Source: a virus. Taken from it: a stretch of DNA of 28,509 nucleotides. Both the position numbers and the translations under genes were made by a program. The notes below the pieces were generated by a model that worked only from the letters and a program-made list of their open reading frames with translations, did not search any database and was not told the origin of the DNA. The stretch spans positions 1 through 28,509 of IMG/VR virus record IMGVR_UViG_3300027760_000064, one strand, 5' to 3'. The number at the start of each line of letters is the position of its first letter. The stretch's first letter is position 1. This document shows, piece after piece, positions 20,627 to 27,776 of the stretch.

Positions 20627-21457
20627 ATGCCCCGTGGAATTCCCGCTGCTGGTTTTCGTAATACCAAAAACAAACTTAATGCTATCAATACGCAATTGAT
20701 GCAAATGGCTGAATCGTCCTTTTCAATCAATGAGCGATTCGGTTTCGTTTCTGATATGGTGACAATGCTCTCAAATGGTCATCAAGCGTCGGTTATTGTA
20801 TCTGGTCCTGGTGGACTTGGTAAATCGTTTACTGTAATGGATGCACTCCGCAAGTCTGGATTGCAGGACGTTACTCTATTGGACGAGGCTGATGTTGGTT
20901 CCTCAATCAATACGGCAAAGACCTTCCGTGTTATCAAGGGTTACTCTACTCCTAAAGGTCTGTATCGTATCCTTTACGAGAACCGTAATTCGGTTATTGT
21001 TTTTGATGATTGCGATTCGGTTCTTAAAGATCCAGTCTCATTGAACCTTCTTAAAGGTGCTCTCGATTCTTATTCGCGTCGTGTTATCTCTTGGCGCGCT
21101 GACTTTAAAGACGAGGATCTTCCTAATGTCTTTGAATTCAAAGGTCGTGTAGTGTTTATTTCCAATCTGCCATCCCATGCAATGGATCAGGCAGTTATTA
21201 CTCGCTCAATGGCCGTTGATCTTACAATGACCAATGCACAAAAGGTCGAGCGTATGCATCACCTGCTTGAGTTTGCCGATGACTTTTTGCCAGAGTTTGA
21301 AATGGAACATAAAGTCGATGCCGTGCTTCTTATTGAGAAATTGGTAGATCGTGTCAAAGAATTGTCGCTTCGGACTCTAATTCAAGTGACCAATATTCGC
21401 AAAGCGAATCCAAATGGCAATTGGAAGAAATTGGCAGAGTATTGTATCGCAAACTAA
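20627..21457 (+). CDS. AAA+ ATPase
   Basis: A 276-residue P-loop ATPase. Walker A is GPGGLGKS (60-67), Walker B is IVFDDCD (124-130), sensor-1 is FISN with N180, and R193 in VITRSMAVDL is a candidate arginine finger. The start at 20627 (MPRGIPAAGF) is chosen for the GAGAGAATAT spacing; an upstream in-frame start would read through the leader hairpin. A role in DNA or protein remodelling during early infection is inferred from the promoter. Distinct from the CobS-like ATPase. Confidence 0.78.
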   Translation: MPRGIPAAGFRNTKNKLNAINTQLMQMAESSFSINERFGFVSDMVTMLSNGHQASVIVSGPGGLGKSFTVMDALRKSGLQDVTLLDEADVGSSINTAKTFRVIKGYSTPKGLYRILYENRNSVIVFDDCDSVLKDPVSLNLLKGALDSYSRRVISWRADFKDEDLPNVFEFKGRVVFISNLPSHAMDQAVITRSMAVDLTMTNAQKVERMHHLLEFADDFLPEFEMEHKVDAVLLIEKLVDRVKELSLRTLIQVTNIRKANPNGNWKKLAEYCIAN

Positions 21458-21472
21458 TCGGTACCGACGGTT

Positions 21473-21541
21473 GTTGCTGGCATACGACACTTCCGTTGCT
21501 TGCCAGCAACACGTTGACAACCGACGGAACCAGAGTATAAT
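21473..21541 (+). promoter_or_regulatory. Early promoter P5
   Basis: Distal dyad GTTGC-TGGCAT-ACGAC (21473-21488, one mismatch) and proximal dyad GTTGC-TTGCCA-GCAAC (21495-21510), 22 bp apart; TTGACA (21514-21519), 16-bp spacer, TATAAT (21536-21541); leader ATTCTGTGGTCGAGAAAAAC. Confidence 0.88.
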
Positions 21542-21575
21542 AGATTCTGTGGTCGAGAAAAACGAAGGAAAAAAC

Positions 21576-21779
21576 GTGTCGAAAGTAGATTATACTGTGT
21601 TCTGTTCCGATGTTGCGGATGCCTTTGATAGTGGTTGGTCGCCCGAGGATGTTGCATCATTGTTTAAACTTCCATTGAAGGATGTCTTGTCCTTTTATGA
21701 GGATTACATTGATGCATATATGGTGGCTGTTGCCAATGATCCAGAAGTTGTGTTTGGTTTTGATAATTACCGGGAGTAA
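21576..21779 (+). CDS. Hypothetical acidic protein
   Basis: A 67-residue protein starting at GTG with AAGGA upstream, first gene behind P5. Contains SPEDVASLFKLPLKDVLSFY, a possible short HTH like that of the protein at 17458. Not recognised. Confidence 0.55.
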   Translation: MSKVDYTVFCSDVADAFDSGWSPEDVASLFKLPLKDVLSFYEDYIDAYMVAVANDPEVVFGFDNYRE

Positions 21780-21785
21780 TTGAGA

Positions 21786-22001
21786 ATGTTTGCGAAAACT
21801 GAAATTGATCTTTTGATTGAAGTCGTGGTTAAACGTGAAAAGGCTAAAGGTTATTCCGATACCGAAGCTCGTATTTTTGCGTTGGGTTACTTGTCTTCTT
21901 TTTGTCAAAAGCACTTTATTGATGCTGCACCGAAAGCAAGACAAAAACACATCCGAATGGATGTCCTTGAGCGTATTGCTTGTGTCGCAGGAGACCTATA
22001 A
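21786..22001 (+). CDS. Hypothetical helical protein
   Basis: A 71-residue protein (MFAKTEIDLLIEVVVKREKA...). The ATG at 21786 is preferred over an in-frame TTG six bases earlier because of the upstream GGGAG. It overlaps the next ATG by one base (TAATG). Not recognised. Confidence 0.55.
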   Translation: MFAKTEIDLLIEVVVKREKAKGYSDTEARIFALGYLSSFCQKHFIDAAPKARQKHIRMDVLERIACVAGDL

Positions 22002-22150
22002 TGATTGATGATACTAAACAAAAATTGATTGACCGTGTTATTGGTCAAATCGAATTGGATTTAGAAAATCGTGATGTAACGGCAATTATTGAATTGTTGG
22101 ATAAATTGTCTGTTTCTGTATTAGAATCCTATCTTCCTGAGGTTGAATAA
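22001..22150 (+). CDS. 49-residue conserved phage protein
   Basis: MIDDTKQKLIDRVIGQIELD, then LENRDVTAIIELLDKLSVSV and LESYLPEVE: matches a short acidic family recurrent in phages (IDRVIGQI...AI.ELL...P...L..YLPE). Coupled to its neighbours through TAATG overlap. Function unknown. Confidence 0.65.
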   Translation: MIDDTKQKLIDRVIGQIELDLENRDVTAIIELLDKLSVSVLESYLPEVE

Positions 22151-22152
22151 TA

Positions 22153-22572
22153 ATGGCTACTCGCTCTGCAATTGCAATTGAAACTGGTCTGCCTGAAATG
22201 GGCCCATGCGTTATCCATGCCGTATATTGTCATTGGGATGGGTATGTTGAAAACAATGGTGCATTGCTTCTAAAGTATTTCGATTCTTTGCCTTCGGCGG
22301 TTGAATTGATCAAGGGTGGTTCCATTTCATCCCTTGGTGAAGGTACTGATAATACTAAATTCTATTGCCGCGATATGGATCGTGAAATGGAACCCGCATC
22401 CGAATATGGGACTAGGGAAGAGTTTATTGAGGACTCTAATGGTCTTGAATATCTTTATATTCTAAATCAGAATGACGTTTGGGAAGTATTCAATATGAAT
22501 AAACCATGGCGTGGATGGCAACCAGTCAAAGATGCATTGGAGTATGCATTGAAGTTTGCAAAGGCAGCGTAA
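22153..22572 (+). CDS. Conserved phage protein, unknown function
   Basis: A 139-residue protein starting MATRSAIAIE, with AVYCHWDGYVENNGALLLKY, ELIKGGSISSLGEG and CRDMDRE: a family common to many tailed phages. Conserved His/Trp/Asp (YCHWDGY) suggest an active or binding site, but no function is established that I know. Confidence 0.68.
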   Translation: MATRSAIAIETGLPEMGPCVIHAVYCHWDGYVENNGALLLKYFDSLPSAVELIKGGSISSLGEGTDNTKFYCRDMDREMEPASEYGTREEFIEDSNGLEYLYILNQNDVWEVFNMNKPWRGWQPVKDALEYALKFAKAA

Positions 22573-22767
22573 ATGCTGACGCAATCCGAGATTAATGCAT
22601 TGATTGAATTCGGTAATGCACCTCGCATGGTCCAAATGCAGGTGCTTTTAAATGCTGTATTGAATCCTGCCGTATCCCATGAGTTGGTGGCATATTACCG
22701 AGAGGCGATGGAAATGTCAAGTGTTGCGTCGGAACAACAATCTGTTGCACAGGAACAACAGGGTTGA
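22573..22767 (+). CDS. Hypothetical protein whose end is read from promoter dyads
   Basis: A 64-residue helical protein (MLTQSEINALIEFGNAPRMV...). Its C-terminal SVASEQQ-SVAQEQQ repeat is encoded by the two dyads of promoter P6, and its stop codon is inside the -35 box. Not recognised. Confidence 0.55.
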   Translation: MLTQSEINALIEFGNAPRMVQMQVLLNAVLNPAVSHELVAYYREAMEMSSVASEQQSVAQEQQG

Positions 22768-22791
22768 CCTCCGGACGGACCAGTGTATAAT
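22723..22791 (+). promoter_or_regulatory. Early promoter P6 with two dyads
   Basis: Dyads GTTGC-GTCGGA-ACAAC (22723-22738) and GTTGC-ACAGGA-ACAAC (22744-22759), 21 bp apart; TTGACC (22764-22769), 16-bp spacer, TATAAT (22786-22791); leader ATTCTGAAGTCGAGAAAAC. Confidence 0.85.
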
Positions 22792-22826
22792 TGATTCTGA
22801 AGTCGAGAAAACACAAGGAAACGAAA

Positions 22827-23234
22827 ATGACACAAGCCAATCAAACCACCGCTGCGACCGAATACAAGTACACCCCATGGGATGAATTGTCCCGCCGTGA
22901 CCAATTGGCCTGTATCTATTCGGATGCATATAAGGATGCATATAATTTCCGTCCTCGTGGTGTGGATACGTCCAATTGGACTGAGGCAATGTTTGAGTCT
23001 GAATTGGCTTATTTGCAAACCGTTATTGAGCGGAATGAGAATGTTCGCCTTGAGGATGAGGCATTGGCCGCAATTCGGTTGGAAGAAACCATCGATAAAA
23101 TGATGGAATCCGGTTGTCGTAATCGTGAAATGGCAATTCGTTGGTTGCATGATATCTATGAAACCCATGGTGATACCGAATACCTTGAGTATAATCTCGG
23201 TGTCAATTATGGTTATTTTTCTGGTAAAAAGTAA
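22827..23234 (+). CDS. Conserved phage protein, unknown function
   Basis: A 135-residue protein. ELSRRDQLACIYSDAYKDAY then NFRPRGVDTS follows a pattern found in many phages of Gram-negative hosts. Mostly helical and acidic. First gene behind P6; AAGGAAACGAAA upstream of the ATG. Function unknown. Confidence 0.65.
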   Translation: MTQANQTTAATEYKYTPWDELSRRDQLACIYSDAYKDAYNFRPRGVDTSNWTEAMFESELAYLQTVIERNENVRLEDEALAAIRLEETIDKMMESGCRNREMAIRWLHDIYETHGDTEYLEYNLGVNYGYFSGKK

Positions 23235-23392
23235 TGAGTTTTTATATTAATTGTGCCGAATGCCAGAACCGGCATTTGGTTGATGAAGTCGAATTCGTTG
23301 ATGTCGAAGAGGATTACATTGGTCGGGACATTATGCATTTTGTATGTCCTGAAACTAAAATGTATTCCAAATCATTGGTGTATAAAGAATGA
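23234..23392 (+). CDS. 52-residue protein with CxxC motif
   Basis: MSFYINCAECQNRHLVDEVE...: C7-x2-C10 and a later C38 next to Pro, a possible half zinc site. Acidic. Overlaps upstream (TAATG) and downstream (ATGA) genes. Not recognised. Confidence 0.55.
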   Translation: MSFYINCAECQNRHLVDEVEFVDVEEDYIGRDIMHFVCPETKMYSKSLVYKE

Positions 23393-23562
23393 ACGAACGA
23401 ATTAAAGAACTTGCCGAACAAGTATATGGTTCAGCACACTATGATGATTTCAAGTTTGCCGAGTTGATTGTAAATGAATGTTGCCGAATGATGGTAGATT
23501 TGGAAATTCAATACCCTGCCAATCTTACGGTACTGGAGATTAAAAAGCATTTTGGAGTATAA
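23389..23562 (+). CDS. Small phage protein of the MNERI...FAELI.EC family
   Basis: A 57-residue protein: MNERIKELAEQ, FKFAELIVNECCRMM, IKKHFGV. Paralogous to 13124-13372 and, more distantly, to 20286 and 26620. Function unknown; the family is common in T4-like phages. Confidence 0.68.
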   Translation: MNERIKELAEQVYGSAHYDDFKFAELIVNECCRMMVDLEIQYPANLTVLEIKKHFGV

Positions 23563-23565
23563 TAT

Positions 23566-23760
23566 ATGAAAGTATGGGTTGATCCACCTAGTGGATGGCG
23601 ATATGGATTCCCTAAAGTATGGGATCAAGCATTGAATTCGGATTTTAATGCATGGCTTATTGCAGAAGGTTATCCGTGGAATGTAAAAGAATCTTATGGA
23701 CAATATTTTTATTGCAGGCAATGGCCAGTAGAAGATGATAATCAATTATTGAATGGATGA
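23566..23760 (+). CDS. Conserved small phage protein
   Basis: A 64-residue protein, MKVWVDPPSGWRYGFPKVWD...EGYPW: a short family widespread in phages. Aromatic-rich, probably a compact beta fold. GGAGTATAAT precedes the ATG. Function unknown. Confidence 0.65.
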   Translation: MKVWVDPPSGWRYGFPKVWDQALNSDFNAWLIAEGYPWNVKESYGQYFYCRQWPVEDDNQLLNG

Positions 23761-23767
23761 CAATACT

Positions 23768-23814
23768 GTTGTTTTTATACAACGTATTGACTTTCCACCG
23801 GACCAGCGTATAAT
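23768..23814 (+). promoter_or_regulatory. Early promoter P7
   Basis: Single dyad GTTGT-TTTTAT-ACAAC (23768-23783), TTGACT (23787-23792), 16-bp spacer, TATAAT (23809-23814); leader ATTCTGTGGTCGAGAAAAAC. Confidence 0.88.
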
Positions 23815-23846
23815 GGATTCTGTGGTCGAGAAAAACAGAGGATTTT

Positions 23847-24080
23847 ATGATTGAATACGTTTTGATTGATAAAGAGATGGTCAATTACCATTTTTCTAAA
23901 AAAGAATTGCTTGATATTGCAAAATACCATGACGATTGGGCTTTTGGTCCACGCCATGCCTATGCATATTATATCGGTCGCAATCCCGAGGATACTGCCG
24001 ATTTGAATACCTCCGATGTCGAGGATTTCATCATCCAATTCTATACCCAATTCAATGCCGAGTTTGGATTGACCTATTGA
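23847..24080 (+). CDS. Hypothetical protein
   Basis: A 77-residue acidic protein (MIEYVLIDKEMVNYHFSKKE...), only gene behind P7 before P8. AGAGGA upstream of the ATG. Not recognised. Confidence 0.58.
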   Translation: MIEYVLIDKEMVNYHFSKKELLDIAKYHDDWAFGPRHAYAYYIGRNPEDTADLNTSDVEDFIIQFYTQFNAEFGLTY

Positions 24081-24082
24081 TT

Positions 24083-24151
24083 GTTGCGTGAAAACAACGG
24101 AGGTGTCTCATCCATGCAACATCTTGACACCTCCCAGGATCCGAGTAGAAT
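24083..24151 (+). promoter_or_regulatory. Early promoter P8 with displaced dyad
   Basis: Intact dyad GTTGC-GTGAAA-ACAAC (24083-24098) lies 25 bp from TTGACA (24124-24129). A decayed proximal site ending GCAAC (24105-24120) sits 22 bp downstream. 16-bp spacer, TAGAAT (24146-24151). GGAGGTGT (24099-24106) can pair with ACACCTCC (24127-24134) across the -35. Confidence 0.82.
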
Positions 24152-24187
24152 AGATTCTGTGGTCGAGAAAACAACAGGAAATTTGGA

Positions 24188-24946
24188 ATGAAACTGCTAA
24201 CTGCTCCAGTCGGTAACCCTAAGGTTGCAAAAGGTCTTGCATCAAACTATGCAACATATATCTTGCACCTTGCACCCGCAAATTTGTCGGGTTATGAGGT
24301 TTGTGCTAAACGAACCATCGGTTGCACCGATGCTTGTTTAAACCTTGCTGGTCGTGGTGGTATGTTTAAACGTGGTGAAACCACCAATGTAATCCAACAG
24401 GCACGTATCCGCAAGACCAAATTGTTTTTCGAGGATCGTGTTGAGTTTATGCGGTTGTTGGTTGCTGATATTGAATTGGCAATTAAACAGGCGGCCAAGA
24501 AAGGTTTTACACCTGTGTTCCGTCTTAATGGTACCTCTGATATTGCATGGGAAAAGTATTCGGTGGTTCGCAATGGCGTTGCCTTTATGAATATCTTCCA
24601 TGCATTCTCGGATTGCATTTTTTATGATTACACCAAGATTCTTGGTCGTAAGATTCATGCCGCTTCCAATTACAGTCTGACCTTTTCTGCCGCTGATGGC
24701 AATGATGCCGACGTGACCAAAGCAATTGCTCAGGGTTATAATGTTGCGGTTGTTTTCGGTATCAAAAAAGGTACCGCATTCCCTGGTTCATATCTTGGTC
24801 GGTCTGTATTCAATGGTGATGATTCCGACTTGCGGTTTCTTGATCCTAAGAATGTTATTGTCGGTCTTTATGCCAAGGGTAAGGCAAAGGCTGATACCAC
24901 CGGTTTTGTAAAGTACCCAACAATCAATCTTAAACTTGCGGCTTAA
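24188..24946 (+). CDS. Conserved phage protein with cysteine cluster, unknown function
   Basis: A 252-residue protein of a family seen in diverse phages. Conserved-looking blocks: C39...GC46TDAC50LNLAGRGGMF, VFRLNGTSDIAWE, IFHAFSDCIFYDYTK, NYSLTFS, NVAVVFG, DLRFLDP and VIVGLYAKGKA. The C-x6-C-x3-C spacing could bind a metal or Fe-S cluster; repeating beta/alpha segments suggest a TIM-barrel-like fold. No established activity is known to me. First gene behind P8; CAGGAAATTTGGA precedes the ATG. Confidence 0.65.
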   Translation: MKLLTAPVGNPKVAKGLASNYATYILHLAPANLSGYEVCAKRTIGCTDACLNLAGRGGMFKRGETTNVIQQARIRKTKLFFEDRVEFMRLLVADIELAIKQAAKKGFTPVFRLNGTSDIAWEKYSVVRNGVAFMNIFHAFSDCIFYDYTKILGRKIHAASNYSLTFSAADGNDADVTKAIAQGYNVAVVFGIKKGTAFPGSYLGRSVFNGDDSDLRFLDPKNVIVGLYAKGKAKADTTGFVKYPTINLKLAA

Positions 24947-24958
24947 TAGGAATATATC

Positions 24959-25480
24959 ATGCCAAATTGGAATTCAAACCTTTTAACCGTCACTTCGGAT
25001 GATCCTGAATTGATGGCAAAGATTAAAGATGCAGCCGAGAAATCGGCCGAATCAGATTCGTTTTTTAATTTATTAGTACCTCGTCCTGAATCGGAAGAGG
25101 GTGATTGGTATTCGTGGAACGTCAACAATTGGGGTACCAAATGGGATACCAATGTTAATATCATCGACCAATCCGACAATGAAATTGTATTGTCTTTTGA
25201 TACTGCGTGGTCACCACCAATTGGTTTCTATGCTGCATTAGAGGAAATGGGTTTCGAGGTTGATGCATTTTATTATGAACCCGGTATGTGTTTTGCTGGT
25301 CGGTACATGGATGGTACCGATGATTATTACGAGTATTCAGGAATGAATTCAGAGGAAGTAAAAGAATTGCTTCCAATGGAATTAGATGAATGCTTTTGCA
25401 TTTCAGAATCAATGGCTGATTGGGAAGATGAGAATCAGGAAATAGAATTGGAAGACTATAATACAGAAGAGGAAGGGTGA
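24959..25480 (+). CDS. YubB/DUF1281-type ferredoxin-like domain protein
   Basis: A 173-residue protein. MPNWNSNLLTVTSDDPELMA, then FFNLLVPRPE and WYSWNVNNWGTKWDT match the ferredoxin-like domain of YubB/DUF1281 proteins found on plasmids and phages. The C-terminal third is very acidic (ENQEIELEDYNTEEEG). Function unknown. Probably co-transcribed with the preceding gene. Confidence 0.7.
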   Translation: MPNWNSNLLTVTSDDPELMAKIKDAAEKSAESDSFFNLLVPRPESEEGDWYSWNVNNWGTKWDTNVNIIDQSDNEIVLSFDTAWSPPIGFYAALEEMGFEVDAFYYEPGMCFAGRYMDGTDDYYEYSGMNSEEVKELLPMELDECFCISESMADWEDENQEIELEDYNTEEEG

Positions 25481-25490
25481 AGCAAGAGGT

Positions 25491-25559
25491 GTTGTGTCAA
25501 AACAACACCTTTGTTGCTTTCCAGCAACGTATTGACACCTCCCAGGACCAGTGTATAAT
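25491..25559 (+). promoter_or_regulatory. Early promoter P9 with two dyads
   Basis: Dyads GTTGT-GTCAAA-ACAAC (25491-25506) and GTTGC-TTTCCA-GCAAC (25513-25528), 22 bp apart; TTGACA (25532-25537), 16-bp spacer, TATAAT (25554-25559). The distal dyad is extended to a 9-bp stem, AGGTGTTGT/ACAACACCT (25487-25510). Confidence 0.88.
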
Positions 25560-25590
25560 AGATTCTGTGGTCAAGAAAACAGGAAATTTG

Positions 25591-25737
25591 ATGAAATACG
25601 TTGTTGTTGCGGTTGGTTCTTCGGTGTTCGGTGCATACTTCCATGAGACCGTCCTTGCGGTTTCGGCTGAGTCGGTTTCGATGCTCCATTCGATTACCGT
25701 ATCGCTTGCGCGGTCGATTGTTTCGGTCCTGTCTTAA
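25591..25737 (+). CDS. 48-residue hydrophobic peptide
   Basis: MKYVVVAVGSSVFGAYFHET..., Val/Ser/Ala-rich with only one Lys and one Arg, probably membrane-active or membrane-inserted. First gene behind P9, with AGGAAATTTG upstream. Not recognised. Confidence 0.6.
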   Translation: MKYVVVAVGSSVFGAYFHETVLAVSAESVSMLHSITVSLARSIVSVLS

Positions 25738-25753
25738 TTCTAGGGTTAATATC

Positions 25754-25999
25754 ATGCTTTGTAGTAATAAAGTGGTTTTTGCTAAGGTTGTTATGCTTCG
25801 TGAGGCATATGGTTCAATTGAGCGAATTGATCCTTCCAATGAAGGATACAAAGCGTTGGTCCAGTTCCTTAATCGCCAATCGATGGATACGTTGGTAGAA
25901 TTAGAACGTGCCAAGATTAAATGGGTTTCTGGTCTTGCCCGGAATCGCATTAACCGCATGAATTTTGCTCTGAAAAACCTCTCCGAAATGCCTGCTTAA
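25754..25999 (+). CDS. Hypothetical basic protein
   Basis: An 81-residue protein (MLCSNKVVFAKVVMLREAYG...). Helical, basic C-terminal half (ERAKIKWVSGLARNRINRMN). Start chosen at the ATG with AGGG upstream; the longer frame upstream is a shadow of the preceding gene. Not recognised. Confidence 0.58.
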   Translation: MLCSNKVVFAKVVMLREAYGSIERIDPSNEGYKALVQFLNRQSMDTLVELERAKIKWVSGLARNRINRMNFALKNLSEMPA

Positions 26000-26011
26000 T
26001 TGGTGATTATA

Positions 26012-26149
26012 ATGGATGATTTTGATTATTTTCCGTTTGTTTCTGGTGGTGATTTGGAAGCGAGTGATGCATGGTTTGAAAATGGTTGTCCTATTGACGA
26101 TATAGACAATGACGATTGGTACGATGACCAATATGAGATTGGAGAGTAA
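26012..26149 (+). CDS. 45-residue extremely acidic protein
   Basis: MDDFDYFPFVSGGDLEASDA...: 16 Asp/Glu and no Lys, Arg or His. The charge density and aromatic residues resemble DNA-mimic inhibitors in character only. Weak ribosome site (GGTGAT). Not recognised. Confidence 0.55.
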   Translation: MDDFDYFPFVSGGDLEASDAWFENGCPIDDIDNDDWYDDQYEIGE

Positions 26150-26153
26150 TGCA

Positions 26154-26324
26154 ATGGATTTTTTGATTCGTGCTCAACGGTATACTGAAGCGCGTGGTGA
26201 TGATAATTTCTTTTGTCATTATTATGTTATGTACCGTGAACATTTTTCTGTAAGGGAAAGCGTACGGAAAACAATTGCGTGGTTGTATGATGATGATGTT
26301 GCCGACTTGTTGGAGTTTCAATAA
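26154..26324 (+). CDS. Hypothetical protein
   Basis: A 56-residue protein (MDFLIRAQRYTEARGDDNFF...). GGAGAG lies 7 bp upstream of the ATG. Overlaps the next ATG by one base (TAATG). Not recognised. Confidence 0.55.
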   Translation: MDFLIRAQRYTEARGDDNFFCHYYVMYREHFSVRESVRKTIAWLYDDDVADLLEFQ

Positions 26325-26635
26325 TGGATAAAGTGATTCGTGATGGTAAAGTGGCGGTATTGTATTCGCCTGGATATGGTGCTGGTTGGTATACTTGGCA
26401 TGATGAAGAAAAGTTATTGTATGATCCGGTGATTGTCGGTATGGTTGAATCGCGCAAGTATTATACGGAAATTGTTCAGTATTGTCAGGAGCGATATGGT
26501 GACCATCGTTATTTTTCAGGTGCTGAGGACTTGACGATTGAATGGGTTGATGTTGGTCGCGAGTTTCGAATTACGGAGTATGATGGATCAGAGTCAATTG
26601 AATATAAGGATGAATTAGAATGGCACGTCGCTTGA
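26324..26635 (+). CDS. Conserved phage protein, unknown function
   Basis: A 103-residue protein: KVAVLYSPGYGAGWYTWHDE, DPVIVGMVE, then LTIEWVDVGREFRITEYDGS. This pattern recurs in many tailed phages. The Gly/Trp-rich start could be a ligand-binding loop; function unknown. Confidence 0.66.
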   Translation: MDKVIRDGKVAVLYSPGYGAGWYTWHDEEKLLYDPVIVGMVESRKYYTEIVQYCQERYGDHRYFSGAEDLTIEWVDVGREFRITEYDGSESIEYKDELEWHVA

Positions 26636-26889
26636 TTAAACGGTCACTCACCGAAAAAACGCGAGTGGACGAATTGATTGAAAGAGTGCATATGGAACTA
26701 TCGCGAGGTGGTACAATGTATTCGGTGCATGAATTCAATTATACTCTTGCAGAGTTAATTGTTGCAGAGTGTGCGAATCTAACACGGACGCAAATGTTAT
26801 CGTTTATGACAGAACCGAATGCATATACAGGTAAAGTCTTTTTAGAGGAAACAATTTACGATCATTTTAGTATGGAGAAAAAACAATGA
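26620..26889 (+). CDS. Small phage protein with LAELIV.EC motif
   Basis: An 89-residue protein with a basic start (MARRLIKRSLTEKTRVDELI). LAELIVAECANL and IYDHFSME match the order of the FAELI.EC...HFG family. It overlaps the upstream gene by 16 bases. Function unknown. Confidence 0.58.
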   Translation: MARRLIKRSLTEKTRVDELIERVHMELSRGGTMYSVHEFNYTLAELIVAECANLTRTQMLSFMTEPNAYTGKVFLEETIYDHFSMEKKQ

Positions 26890-27140
26890 AATATATTATG
26901 GCACCAGTATTGGTTATGACAGTATTGGCATCGGGTTGTGCATCTAGCCCATCACAACCACCTAAACATTATCCACGAGAGTTTACAGAACCAACTTCAA
27001 TGCATAGGACAGAAGTAATTCAGGCAGTAAGGCAATGCGTAAATGCAAAGCTAAAACCTCAGATTGAATATTTGCCAGTAAAAACAGACCAGGGTCGAGT
27101 AATTACACCAATTCAAGTGCATTGCGATAACCCATATTGA
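26886..27140 (+). CDS. Putative lipoprotein
   Basis: An 84-residue protein with a lipoprotein signal: MKYIMAPVLVMTVLASGC, lipid Cys C18. The mature part is short and Pro-rich (SQPPKHYPREFTEP), with IEYLPVKTDQGR and IQVHCDNPY. Attachment to an inner or outer membrane leaflet facing the periplasm is expected; spanin or superinfection-exclusion roles are possible but unproven. The ATG overlaps the upstream stop (ATGA). Confidence 0.65.
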   Translation: MKYIMAPVLVMTVLASGCASSPSQPPKHYPREFTEPTSMHRTEVIQAVRQCVNAKLKPQIEYLPVKTDQGRVITPIQVHCDNPY

Positions 27141-27149
27141 GATATTAAA

Positions 27150-27485
27150 ATGACGGTAGTAAATACACTCCAATCCCAAGGTATTACATTATCAATGGTT
27201 CAACTAGCAATTCTAGGTGTAATCGTGATATATATTATTGGGATGTTTTGGAAGATATTAGTTACAGGTGCAGCAGTAATAGGTATTGCAATGGTAATGC
27301 TTCATTCTGAGAATACTACACCATTACCGACTGCTAATGCGAATGCTAGTCCACCAGCAATAGTAGAACCAACAACCAATCACAATAAACCACCAACTGA
27401 TTTTATGGAAGATTGTACCAAAGGTGCAGAGTATTCCAAAGACCAATGCGAAAAGATTTGGATTGGTGAACCAGAGGAGACTTAA
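27150..27485 (+). CDS. Membrane protein with Pro/Asn-rich soluble tail
   Basis: A 111-residue protein with one or two membrane helices (MVQLAILGVIVIYIIGMFW and VTGAAVIGIAMVML). A Pro/Asn/Thr-rich linker follows, then a short end with two Cys (EDCTKGAEYSKDQCEKIW). Adjacent to the lipoprotein gene, so the two may act together at the envelope. Not recognised. Confidence 0.58.
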   Translation: MTVVNTLQSQGITLSMVQLAILGVIVIYIIGMFWKILVTGAAVIGIAMVMLHSENTTPLPTANANASPPAIVEPTTNHNKPPTDFMEDCTKGAEYSKDQCEKIWIGEPEET

Positions 27486-27487
27486 TA

Positions 27488-27763
27488 ATGTTTAAGGTAA
27501 CATGGAAATTCAAGAATGATCATATATGGGAGAAGTCTTTTGATACACCAGAATTGAGAGATTCTTTTATCAATTCAGTAGGATTAGTTTCACATCCAGA
27601 TATTGTGGAAGTTACATTAGTATATCCGGATTCTAGTATAAAGGATATAGTAATCAAGGATGTGAGGATTAATATTAGTCCAGATTATTCTAATATGGAT
27701 AGTATGGGTCATGTACCAATAGGAGTTCCAACATCACCTTTTTGGACCATAAGTCATATTTAG
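27488..27763 (+). CDS. Hypothetical protein
   Basis: A 91-residue beta-rich protein (MFKVTWKFKNDHIWEKSFDT...). GGAGACTTAATA precedes the ATG. Last gene of the operon; no terminator hairpin is evident after it. Not recognised. Confidence 0.58.
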   Translation: MFKVTWKFKNDHIWEKSFDTPELRDSFINSVGLVSHPDIVEVTLVYPDSSIKDIVIKDVRINISPDYSNMDSMGHVPIGVPTSPFWTISHI

Positions 27764-27768
27764 TCGAG

Positions 27769-27776
27769 CATAAATA
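27769..27776 (+). promoter_or_regulatory. Candidate late box CATAAATA
   Basis: One base from the T4 late consensus and intergenic, followed by AGAGG. The nearest downstream gene is 270 bp away and has its own early promoter. Confidence 0.4.

Noticed and set aside
22695-23168. 157-codon minus-strand ORF
   Set aside because: Antisense to a conserved phage gene and promoter P6; shadow composition.
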